NCBI GenBank assembly: GCA_964470285.1 | Contig: CAYYBZ010000004.1 | Location: 14,195 to 23,738, forward strand | DNA from: CAYYBZ01 sp964470285 [NCBI: uncultured Oligoflexia bacterium] | GTDB taxonomy: Bacteria; Bdellovibrionota_G; CAYYBZ01 | Length of the DNA stretch: 9,544 nt | Reading direction: 5' to 3' | In this document: piece after piece, positions 1 through 5,719 of the stretch | Layout: every line of letters begins with the position of its first letter | How positions within the stretch are numbered: the first letter of the stretch is position 1 | Position numbers and translations under genes: made by a program | Notes under the pieces: model-generated | What the model was told of the DNA's origin: nothing | Database searches by the model: none | The model's input: the letters and a program-made list of their open reading frames with translations, nothing else

Positions 1-1
1 A

Positions 2-1033
2 GTAGAAGAGGATATGGTAGTTACGGTAACACACGGCGGTTATATAAAACGTAATCCTCTGACAACGTATAGAAGTCAGAGAAGGGGAGGTAAGGGAAAA
101 GTCGGAATGGGTGTTCGTGAAGAAGATTTCTTAGAAAAACTTTTTGTGGCCTCAACACATAATTACCTGCTTATACTTTCCAACTTTGGAAGAATGTACT
201 GGCTTAAGGTTTATGAAATTCCCGAAGCGGGCAGGGTGGCAAGAGGAAAGCCCATCGTCAATCTAATAAAGATGAAACAGAGTGAAGGAGAAAGAATTCA
301 GGCCATACTTCCAGTAAAGGAATTTAAAAAAGACAAATTTGTCGTAATGGTTACAAAAAAGGGAATTATTAAAAAATCCGATCTACTGGAGTTTTCAAGC
401 CCCAGACCATCGGGAATAATAGCCGTTAAAATAAAGAAGGATGATGCATTAATATCGGCAGGCATTGTCGAAAAAGATCAGGATATATTCCTGGCCGCAA
501 AGAACGGAAAGGCCATACGATTTAAAGAATCCGATGTCAGGTCGATGGGTAGAACCGCTTCGGGAGTCATTGCCTTCAGAATGAAAGGCGACAATGAGGT
601 CGTAAGCATGGAAGTTCTGGATCGGGAGACAACTATTCTGACGGCAACTTATAACGGTTACGGGAAAAGAACTTCAACGGAAGAATACAGGGAACAGGCA
701 AGAGGCGGTCAGGGTATCATCACGATCAAGGTAAGCGAGAGAAACGGTCATGTCGTCGGCGCTTTAGAAATTTCCGATGAGGATGATATAATGATTATTA
801 CTAATAAGGGTAAGCTTATCAGAATGCATGCCAAAGATATCAAAACAATCGGTCGTAATACGGCAGGGGTAAGGCTGGTGAACGTTGAAAAGGAAGAAAA
901 GCTTGCAAACATCGCTAAAATCATAAAGGAAGACGACGACGAGGACAAACAGCTTGAAATGAATGTAGGAGAACCCGAACCAAAGCCAAAGAAGAAAAAG
1001 AACGGGAATAAGGGAAACGGGCGCAAACTCTGA
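2..1033 (+). CDS. gyrA: DNA gyrase subunit A, C-terminal part (5' end outside window)
   Basis: This is the C-terminal DNA-wrapping domain of GyrA, the subunit of the type II topoisomerase that introduces negative supercoils. The reading frame is open from the left edge, so the catalytic N-terminal part lies upstream of the window. The GyrA box QRRGGKG is encoded at 77-97; this heptapeptide separates gyrase from topoisomerase IV ParC. The rest shows beta-pinwheel blades, with repeated turns such as RVARGKPIVNL, RPSGIIAVKI, RTASGVIAFRM, a degenerate box QARGGQG, and RNTAGVRLVNV. It ends in a charged tail: an acidic cluster (EDDDEDK) followed by a Lys/Asn/Gly-rich basic end (PKPKKKKNGNKG). Family and identity are clear; the tail composition is unusual. 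The stop codon lies 10 bp from the stop of the convergent downstream gene, with no clear terminator between them. Confidence 0.96.
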   Translation, partial: VEEDMVVTVTHGGYIKRNPLTTYRSQRRGGKGKVGMGVREEDFLEKLFVASTHNYLLILSNFGRMYWLKVYEIPEAGRVARGKPIVNLIKMKQSEGERIQAILPVKEFKKDKFVVMVTKKGIIKKSDLLEFSSPRPSGIIAVKIKKDDALISAGIVEKDQDIFLAAKNGKAIRFKESDVRSMGRTASGVIAFRMKGDNEVVSMEVLDRETTILTATYNGYGKRTSTEEYREQARGGQGIITIKVSERNGHVVGALEISDEDDIMIITNKGKLIRMHAKDIKTIGRNTAGVRLVNVEKEEKLANIAKIIKEDDDEDKQLEMNVGEPEPKPKKKKNGNKGNGRKL

Positions 1034-1043
1034 AAACCGCCGG

Positions 1044-2468
1044 TCATTTCTGTACGAACGTACCGTCTAAAGCAATATCGATTCGGCTTTCCGGAAAATC
1101 CTCTTTTGTAAGAGCTCTTATAAGATCCACAGATACTTTCTGTTTATCGTAATAAGCGATTCCCTTACTCTTCTGAACAGTGGGAATCAGCCGGCCCCAT
1201 AAAAATTGACCGTTATTGTCCAGATTGGCCTCAAGTATGACTCCGTTTTTTAGATATGAATGAAGACTGAAACGTCCGTAAGTAAGGAAGTTACCCAAAG
1301 AGTAAGCAATGAGACGGTTTTTGTAGGTTTCAATTGCCCTTACAACGTGAGGACCGTGGCCCAGGACAATATCAGCACCGGAATCAATCATTAATCTTGC
1401 AAATTCAACCGTATTGCCGCGGTCTTCCTTAAAATAGATTTCTCTTTTCTTAGGAGTTCTTATCGCTCCCAATCCTTCAGCTCCCCAGTGAGCAGAAACT
1501 ATTAGAATGTCATGTTTATCAGAAAGCTCTTTTACTTTCCTTGAGGCGCTTAAGTGATCGTTGAGATAATTGGACGAAACGTTATAGTGAAATGCAATCA
1601 TTGCTATTTTTGCATTTTTTATTTCCAGGTGTGCATAAGTGCCGGGACGTCCCGACCATTTTATGTCAAGATCATTAAGTCTTCTTTCGGTCTGAATACG
1701 GCAATTTTCTCCGAAATCGTTTGCGTGATTGTTTGCAAGGCTGACAAGGTCGATTCCGGATTCTTTTATAAAATCCAGAAACTTAAGCGGTGTTCTGAAT
1801 GCATAGCACTTACGTAAATCACCTGAGCATTTGTCTGTACGGCTATTTTTAGAGCAAAATGAGCTTTCAAGATTTGCAAACGTTATATCTGCATTTTTTA
1901 AATACTTTTTTGTATATCTTAAAATATTCCTGTTTGAACCTGAGGGCAGGTAGTTGGCGGGAAAATCACTGCCCATCATAACATCGCCAACAGCACGAAT
2001 TTTTATCACCCTTTGCCCGTCTTTTGATTTAATCTCTTTTTCATGTGATTTTGATGAGCTTCTTTTATGTGATTCAATGCGTATGGGCAGCTTTTTAAGC
2101 TGTCTTACGGTTTTTATGGAATCTTCTATAACATTCCTGATTTCGGTATATTTTTTCTTTTTTGCTTCGTCTAATTTATTCATGTCAACGGCCAGGAGCA
2201 TGCCCTTTGTGTTTTCCCAGTATTCAACGCTTTTGCTCCAGTGACCTTTTAGGTAATAGGCCCATCCCATTTCCCAACTGCATCTTAAGTGAGAGGAATC
2301 GGTTTTAAGACATTCGGTAAAGCTTTTTATTGCTCTGTCGGCATCTTTTAAAATCAGGGATTTAACTCCGGTCTTAAAGTGAATTTCCGCGGAAGGCCTT
2401 TTAGTAGTTTCGGCCTTTATTTGAAAGGGGAACAGCAACATTAATATTATAAGAATTTTTTTAACCAT
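1044..2468 (-). CDS. Secreted TPR-CapA family metallophosphoesterase-like protein
   Basis: The 474-residue product begins with a short signal peptide (residues 1-19, hydrophobic core ILIILMLLFPF, probable cleavage after IKA). A TPR-like helical segment follows at about residues 25-85, then a Lys/Ser-rich linker at about 120-150. The C-terminal part is a PGA_cap (CapA, poly-gamma-glutamate capsule) domain of calcineurin-like fold. Visible metal-site motifs are GDVMMG (D162), ANLESSF, NNHANDFG (N247, H248), SAHWG (H327), GHGPH (H371, H374) and YSLGNF. CapA proteins are linked to polyglutamate synthesis or more general envelope phosphoesterase roles; no capB or capC is present here, so capsule synthesis is not supported. 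The substrate is unknown. The ATG start fits the signal peptide, but almost no leader separates it from an extended -10 promoter. The gene converges on gyrA. Confidence 0.88.
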   Translation of the reverse strand: MVKKILIILMLLFPFQIKAETTKRPSAEIHFKTGVKSLILKDADRAIKSFTECLKTDSSHLRCSWEMGWAYYLKGHWSKSVEYWENTKGMLLAVDMNKLDEAKKKKYTEIRNVIEDSIKTVRQLKKLPIRIESHKRSSSKSHEKEIKSKDGQRVIKIRAVGDVMMGSDFPANYLPSGSNRNILRYTKKYLKNADITFANLESSFCSKNSRTDKCSGDLRKCYAFRTPLKFLDFIKESGIDLVSLANNHANDFGENCRIQTERRLNDLDIKWSGRPGTYAHLEIKNAKIAMIAFHYNVSSNYLNDHLSASRKVKELSDKHDILIVSAHWGAEGLGAIRTPKKREIYFKEDRGNTVEFARLMIDSGADIVLGHGPHVVRAIETYKNRLIAYSLGNFLTYGRFSLHSYLKNGVILEANLDNNGQFLWGRLIPTVQKSKGIAYYDKQKVSVDLIRALTKEDFPESRIDIALDGTFVQK

Positions 2469-2478
2469 TATCCGCAGA

Positions 2479-2487
2479 ATTATATCA
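2479..2487 (-). promoter_or_regulatory. Extended -10 promoter of the TPR-CapA gene
   Basis: Read on the minus strand, this is TGATATAAT: a perfect TATAAT with the TGn extension. Only 10 bases separate it from the ATG at 2468, so a start about 7 bases downstream of the hexamer would give a transcript with a leader of only about 3-5 bases. I see no good -35 at 16-18 bp, which fits an extended -10 promoter, and no Shine-Dalgarno sequence between the hexamer and the ATG. Confidence 0.5.
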
Positions 2488-2596
2488 CAGGTAAAATTTA
2501 AAACATTTTATTAAAAATTGAGGCTTGTTTTACTAAGCTTTGTACGTAGAACACAGGGTCACAGTAAAGAGAATATGGCAAGCTTATTAACTTTAC

Positions 2597-2625
2597 TTGA
2601 AATCCTAAAATTACTGGATTAGAGT
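2597..2625 (+). promoter_or_regulatory. Candidate promoter for the GYD gene and TPR lipoprotein
   Basis: TTGAAA (2597-2602, five of six matches to the -35 consensus) is followed after exactly 17 bp by TAGAGT (2620-2625, four of six matches to the -10). The predicted start is near 2632, just ahead of the ribosome binding site. The -10 is weak, and other AT-rich hexamers upstream could serve instead. Confidence 0.35.
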
Positions 2626-2647
2626 GCTTTAAAAAGGGAGGTTTAAT

Positions 2648-2944
2648 ATGGCTACTTTCATACTTATGACAAAATTAGGACCCGAAATTACATCAAATTT
2701 AAAAAGCAGACAGAAAAAAGGCGAAGAGTGGAAAAAAGCCGTTGCTAAAAACTGTCCCGGAGTTAAATGGATTTCTCATTATGCGCTTTTAGGCAGGTAT
2801 GACTTCATGGATATTTTCGAGGCCCCTGATTCCGGGACCGCGGCCAAAGTGTCTATGCTTACAAGATCACTCGGCGCATTGGAAGCAGAAAGCTGGACAG
2901 CAATACCTTATGCGGATTTTATTGATGTAATGAAAAACCTTTAA
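2648..2944 (+). CDS. GYD domain protein
   Basis: This 98-residue soluble protein belongs to the GYD family, small ferredoxin-like alpha/beta proteins of the dimeric alpha-beta barrel type. The naming motif is present as GRYD at residues 49-52, inside LLGRYDFMDIFEAPD. The N-terminal strand ATFILMTKLG and the C-terminal AESWTAIPYADF strand and helix also fit. Length is normal for the family. No signal peptide or membrane segment is seen, so it is probably cytoplasmic. The family has no firmly established biochemical role, and I do not assign one. The start is well supported by a strong Shine-Dalgarno GGGAGG (2636-2641) six bases before the ATG. The gene is followed after 12 bp by a TPR lipoprotein gene and probably shares its transcript. 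Confidence 0.85.
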   Translation: MATFILMTKLGPEITSNLKSRQKKGEEWKKAVAKNCPGVKWISHYALLGRYDFMDIFEAPDSGTAAKVSMLTRSLGALEAESWTAIPYADFIDVMKNL

Positions 2945-2956
2945 TCAGATCGAACG

Positions 2957-3742
2957 GTGAAGTTGAAACTTTTATATTTAATAATCATATTTCTCCACTT
3001 CTGTTCCTGCACGTCATCTGATTTTTCACAGGGTGAAAAATATTTCAGGGAAGGCAAATACCATAGCGCCGTAGAGATGTATTTTTCGTTTGTAAGAGAG
3101 CATCCCAAAAGCTCAAGGGTCACCGAAGCAATCTATAAAATGGGGGACATAACTTATCAGTACATAGGAGATGCAAGCGGAGGATTAATGTACTTTCAGG
3201 AGCTTGTCAGTAATTACCCCGTTGATAAATATACGGTTAAGGCTCAGGAAAGAATAGCGGACATTTATCAGAGCAAGTTAAACGACTGCGAAAGGGCAAT
3301 AGTAGAATATCAAAAGCTAATTGACTGGAATCCTGATTCTAAAAATGCCCCCAATTTTTTATTTCAGATAGCATCCTGCTATATGCAGATACGAAATTAC
3401 CCGCAGGCCCTGATCGAATTTGAAAGCCTTCTAAAAAATTACCCGAAATCAAAATATATAGGGGATGTAATCTATCAGATAGGAAATATTCACTATATTA
3501 ACTCCAGATATGAAAAGGCCATTAATTATTTCAATATGGTGATGAATCAATATAAACAATCCAAAAACTTTATTCAGGCAAAATTCGGTCTTGCCGGATG
3601 TTACGAGGAAAAGGAACAATTCAAGGACGCCCTTCAAATTTATCAGGAGCTTTTGAAAGAGTATCCTTCCAGAAAAGTCATAGAAATACGCATGGCAGGT
3701 ATTAAAGAGAGACAAAAGTCCTTAAATCGACTAAAGGATTAG
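2957..3742 (+). CDS. TPR outer-membrane-type lipoprotein (BamD/CpoB-like)
   Basis: The 261-residue product starts with a lipoprotein signal peptide (KLKLLYLIIIFLHFCSC); the probable lipidated cysteine is C18, in the lipobox-like FCSC. The mature part is built almost entirely of about six TPR units of 36-38 residues from residue 22 to 250. Typical TPR text includes YFREGKYHSAVEMY, YPQALIEFESLLKNYP and FKDALQIYQELLKEYP. Length and architecture resemble BamD/YfiO (beta-barrel assembly) and CpoB/YbgF-type proteins, but BamD usually has five TPRs. No bam or tol-pal gene is adjacent, so the role is open; it probably scaffolds protein contacts at the inner face of the outer membrane. The start is GTG, 12 bp after the GYD gene, with a poor Shine-Dalgarno; a TTG two codons later is an alternative. 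The signal peptide requires a start in this area. Confidence 0.8.
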   Translation: MKLKLLYLIIIFLHFCSCTSSDFSQGEKYFREGKYHSAVEMYFSFVREHPKSSRVTEAIYKMGDITYQYIGDASGGLMYFQELVSNYPVDKYTVKAQERIADIYQSKLNDCERAIVEYQKLIDWNPDSKNAPNFLFQIASCYMQIRNYPQALIEFESLLKNYPKSKYIGDVIYQIGNIHYINSRYEKAINYFNMVMNQYKQSKNFIQAKFGLAGCYEEKEQFKDALQIYQELLKEYPSRKVIEIRMAGIKERQKSLNRLKD

Positions 3743-3758
3743 TAAATATCACAATTTC

Positions 3759-3789
3759 TTGACATTTCTTCAAAATAGTCATAAATAAT
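3759..3789 (+). promoter_or_regulatory. Promoter of the atpZ-atpI-atpB-atpE operon
   Basis: A perfect TTGACA (3759-3764) lies 17 bp after the stop of the TPR lipoprotein gene. Candidate -10 boxes are TAAATA (3782-3787, 17-bp spacer) and AATAAT (3784-3789, five of six matches, 19-bp spacer). The predicted start, about 3794-3796, leaves a leader of about 15 bases, enough to hold the AAGGA at 3801-3805. Confidence 0.55.
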
Positions 3790-3809
3790 AGCGCCTTAAG
3801 AAGGAAAAG

Positions 3810-4049
3810 TTGCCGAAGAAGTACACCAAAAACGTATTAGTTATAGTAGCTTTGCTGCTTGAATTTTCTTTTACGATTTTGGCAGGATTTATTCTGGGCA
3901 ACTGGCTTGATAATTTAAAGGGCTCGGGCAAACGCTATACGATCATACTTGTAATTCTTGCAGGAATCGTAAGCGTAAAAATATTTTTTATGATATATGC
4001 CAGGGCCAAAAAGATAATGAATTCGGGCGAGAATGGATCAGATACTTAA
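3810..4049 (+). CDS. atpZ: AtpZ/AtpI-family membrane protein, first gene of the F0 operon
   Basis: This 79-residue protein has two transmembrane helices (about residues 8-31 and 44-67) joined by a short polar hairpin NWLDNLKGSGKRY. The GNWLD element after helix 1 is typical of the AtpZ/ATPase_gene1 family found at the head of F0F1 operons. Members are thought to help assembly of the c ring or ion handling in the inner membrane; the exact role is not settled. The start is TTG, preceded by AAGGA (3801-3805); an in-frame stop at 3789 rules out a longer form, and no ATG occurs before the first helix. Its 3' end overlaps atpI by 17 bases, which suggests translational coupling. The rare TTG start may keep expression low relative to subunit c. 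Confidence 0.8.
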   Translation: MPKKYTKNVLVIVALLLEFSFTILAGFILGNWLDNLKGSGKRYTIILVILAGIVSVKIFFMIYARAKKIMNSGENGSDT

Positions 4050-4413
4050 AAACACTCATAAGTATAATCTCTTAATAGGTTTGGCCTATGTGGGCTTAAG
4101 TCTTTTTTTCTGGTCCGCTCAAAAAACCCTAGGTATCGCTCTTGGTGCGTCGATTATGATGCTTAATTTCTATATTATGGCGCATTTAATAAAAAAGGCC
4201 TTTGGGGAGGGCAAAATCCAGCCCTTACCGCTGGTTTTATATTTAATAAAATTTATAATTTTGGCGGCGCTTTTCTTTTTTATAGTTGCCAAATGGCACT
4301 TTGTAGATAAGGTGTTTTTTCTGATAGGAACTTCAGTCGTTTTAATTTCCCTTTTACTGGCAGGTGTAAAAACCGCAAAGGAAAAGGCTGATGAAGGTAA
4401 CAATGTATCATGA
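4033..4413 (+). CDS. atpI: ATP synthase subunit I (AtpI-like)
   Basis: The 126-residue product is an integral membrane protein with four predicted helices (about residues 13-32, 35-54, 68-88 and 93-113) and a charged C-terminal end. Four helices, size and position directly before atpB fit the ATP-synthase I chain family, which assists c-ring assembly in other bacteria. Sequence in this family is weakly conserved, so the assignment leans on topology and context. The ATG lies inside atpZ after the purine-rich GGGCGAGA, and the stop overlaps the atpB start in an ATGA arrangement. These overlaps make one translationally coupled unit very likely. Confidence 0.75.
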   Translation: MDQILKNTHKYNLLIGLAYVGLSLFFWSAQKTLGIALGASIMMLNFYIMAHLIKKAFGEGKIQPLPLVLYLIKFIILAALFFFIVAKWHFVDKVFFLIGTSVVLISLLLAGVKTAKEKADEGNNVS

Positions 4414-5108
4414 ACTATTTTGAAGCAATATTCCCTTTTGTAAATCACGATAACATCCATGTTGCGACGGCTATTTTTGTGTTCATAATTCTTACGACCG
4501 TATCAATTGTCGTCTATATAAAAATGAAAAATCCGCAAAATAATGTCATTCCGGATGATAAAATTTCCATAAAAAACATTTTGGAAACATTGATTGAAAA
4601 GCTGGCAAACATGGCAAATGATATAATCGGAAAAGAAGGAGAAAAATATCTTCCGCTTTTAGGAACGGTTTTTATCTTTATTCTTTTATCAAACCTTTTA
4701 GGACTTATCCCGGGCTTTCTCCCTCCTACGGAAAACATGAATACGAATTTAGCCTGCGGTCTTTGCATTTTTATTGCCACACACTATTACGGGCTCAAAG
4801 AACACGGGATGAAATATTTAAAGCATTTTATGGCCCCTATAACTGGAATTTTCGGAATTTTTCTTTCTTTAATATTTTTCCCCATCGAAATCGTATCTCA
4901 CGTTTTCAGACCGATGTCGCTTTCAATCAGGCTTTTCGGAAATATAAACGGAGATCATGCGGTTTTAAGTATTTTCTCAGATCTTGTCCCAGTTGCAATA
5001 CCCGTTTTATTTCTGTTTTTGGGGTTACTTGTAGCGATAATTCAGGCTTTGGTTTTTACACTTCTGTCAATGATTTATATATCACTGGCTGTATCACATG
5101 ATCATTAA
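4410..5108 (+). CDS. atpB: F0 ATP synthase subunit a
   Basis: Subunit a is the stator half-channel protein that passes H+ or Na+ to the c ring. The 232-residue product has the expected multi-helix profile. The signature RPMSLSIRLFGN contains the essential arginine R174 (equivalent to E. coli R210). The terminal helix contains the conserved glutamine Q212 (E. coli Q252) in IIQALVF. Other recognisable elements are NLLGLIPG (95-102) and FFPIEIVSHVFRP (156-168). H183 sits where E. coli has E219. At the position of E. coli H245, seven residues before Q212, there is glycine G205 rather than His or Glu. The start overlaps the atpI stop by four bases (ATGA). The length is normal for compact bacterial AtpB. 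Identity is certain; the coupling ion is not. Confidence 0.96.
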   Translation: MNYFEAIFPFVNHDNIHVATAIFVFIILTTVSIVVYIKMKNPQNNVIPDDKISIKNILETLIEKLANMANDIIGKEGEKYLPLLGTVFIFILLSNLLGLIPGFLPPTENMNTNLACGLCIFIATHYYGLKEHGMKYLKHFMAPITGIFGIFLSLIFFPIEIVSHVFRPMSLSIRLFGNINGDHAVLSIFSDLVPVAIPVLFLFLGLLVAIIQALVFTLLSMIYISLAVSHDH

Positions 5109-5120
5109 TTTTAATTATTT

Positions 5121-5126
5121 AAGGAG
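5121..5126 (+). promoter_or_regulatory. Strong ribosome binding site of atpE
   Basis: AAGGAG lies eight bases before the atpE ATG, in a 26-bp gap after atpB. It is clearly stronger than the sites of the upstream operon genes. That fits the need for many c subunits per complex from the same transcript. It also supports the ATG at 5135 and therefore the signal-peptide-bearing form of the protein. Confidence 0.7.
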
Positions 5127-5134
5127 ATGTAGCG

Positions 5135-5455
5135 ATGCTTAAAAAATTTGGAACCTGTATAGTCTTCCTGCTGGTACTCGGTTTTGCCTTCAGCGCTTTT
5201 GCAGAGGGTCCCGGTTCAACGGCCCCCGAAGTTCAAAAGTGGCTTGCGATAGCAGCAGGCTTCGGAATCGCAATAGCGGCATTCGGCGGAGCTTTGGGAC
5301 AGGGTAGAGCTGTCGCGGCGGCCCTAGAGGGAATCGCAAGAAACCCTCAGGCATCCGGCAAAATATTCACACCGATGATAGTCGGTTTGGCTCTAATCGA
5401 ATCCCTTATAATTTACGCCCTGGTTATTGCTTTCATGCTTTACGGAAAAATCTAA
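5135..5455 (+). CDS. atpE: F0 ATP synthase subunit c with N-terminal signal peptide
   Basis: Subunit c forms the rotor ring that carries ions across the membrane. The 106-residue product is longer than the usual 70-90 because it begins with a typical signal peptide: KK, a hydrophobic core IVFLLVLGFAF, and a probable cleavage after SAFA at residue 23. The mature part is the normal helical hairpin. Helix 1 has the Gly/Ala-rich FGGALGQGRA, the polar loop has ARNP (68-71), and helix 2 has GLALIESLIIYALVIAF with the ion-binding E89. Q56, S90 and Y94 match ligand positions of the sodium-binding c subunit of Ilyobacter (Q32, S66, Y70), and the Q-to-E spacing of 33 is the same. L91 replaces the threonine there. 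A strong AAGGAG supports the start. It is the last gene of the operon, followed by a hairpin. Confidence 0.95.
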   Translation: MLKKFGTCIVFLLVLGFAFSAFAEGPGSTAPEVQKWLAIAAGFGIAIAAFGGALGQGRAVAAALEGIARNPQASGKIFTPMIVGLALIESLIIYALVIAFMLYGKI

Positions 5456-5467
5456 TTCTTACCGATT

Positions 5468-5517
5468 TAATTGATTGTCAGGGGATACTGATTAAAAGTA
5501 TCCCCCGATATCAATTA
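5468..5517 (+). terminator. Two-tier hairpin after atpE, probable operon terminator
   Basis: The core stem is GGGGATACT (5481-5489) pairing with AGTATCCCC (5497-5505) around a 7-base loop. An outer stem, TAATTGAT (5468-5475) with ATCAATTA (5510-5517), is separated from it by a small internal loop that can partly pair. It begins 12 bp after the atpE stop. There is no clean T tract on the plus strand (TTCCTC follows), so it may terminate weakly or act as a 3' stability hairpin protecting atpE mRNA. Confidence 0.6.
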
Positions 5518-5532
5518 TTCCTCAAATATCAA

Positions 5533-5554
5533 AATTTTAAGCTAGCTAAAAATT
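5533..5554. repeat. 22-bp imperfect palindrome centred on AGCTAGCT
   Basis: The two arms AATTTTAAGCT and AGCTAAAAATT are complementary at 10 of 11 positions, with one A-A mismatch. The site lies just past the atpE hairpin and about 140 bp before the -35 region of the lipoprotein promoter. It could be a regulator binding site or part of a hairpin; the sequence does not decide between these. Confidence 0.5.
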
Positions 5555-5691
5555 AGCAATATGTGGATATTTCTAATTATACAAACAGGTTTATGTAAAC
5601 AAAAATATCGTGTAATTAGCAAATGATAACGGTCAATTACAATTTATTCTGATCCGTCAGTTAAATACTTTTTTTCTTTGAAGGACCTTGT

Positions 5692-5719
5692 TGTTTTAAA
5701 TCTTTGAAAATATTATAAT
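5692..5719 (+). promoter_or_regulatory. Promoter of the propeller lipoprotein gene
   Basis: A perfect TATAAT (5714-5719) lies 16 bp after TTGTTT (5692-5697), a weak -35. The predicted start is near 5726, giving a leader of about 46 bases. The leader holds AGTAAA/TTTACT (5729-5734 with 5744-5749) as a small stem, then the ribosome binding site GGGAG (5760-5764) seven bases before the ATG. Confidence 0.5.

Noticed and set aside
748-1047. 99-codon minus-strand frame over the end of gyrA
   Set aside because: It is antisense to clear GyrA sequence, and its Ser/Phe/Ile runs mirror the Asp/Glu/Lys-rich gyrA tail. No ribosome binding site or domain is visible.
1044-2468. Poly-gamma-glutamate capsule locus
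   Set aside because: Only a CapA-like domain is present; capB and capC partners are absent from the window and the neighbours are gyrA and a GYD gene.
2534-2586. TAAGCTT/AAGCTTA inverted repeat in the divergent promoter region
   Set aside because: Each arm is only 7 bp and contains the self-palindromic AAGCTT; the 39-bp spacing gives no clear structure.
5561-5626. 21-codon frame in the atpE-lipoprotein gap
   Set aside because: No ribosome binding site precedes the ATG and the composition is what AT-rich noncoding DNA gives by chance.
5649-5675. CTGA-TCCG-TCAG hairpin followed by seven T as an intrinsic terminator
   Set aside because: The stem is only 4 bp and the T run starts eight bases later, which is too weak and too far for a standard terminator.
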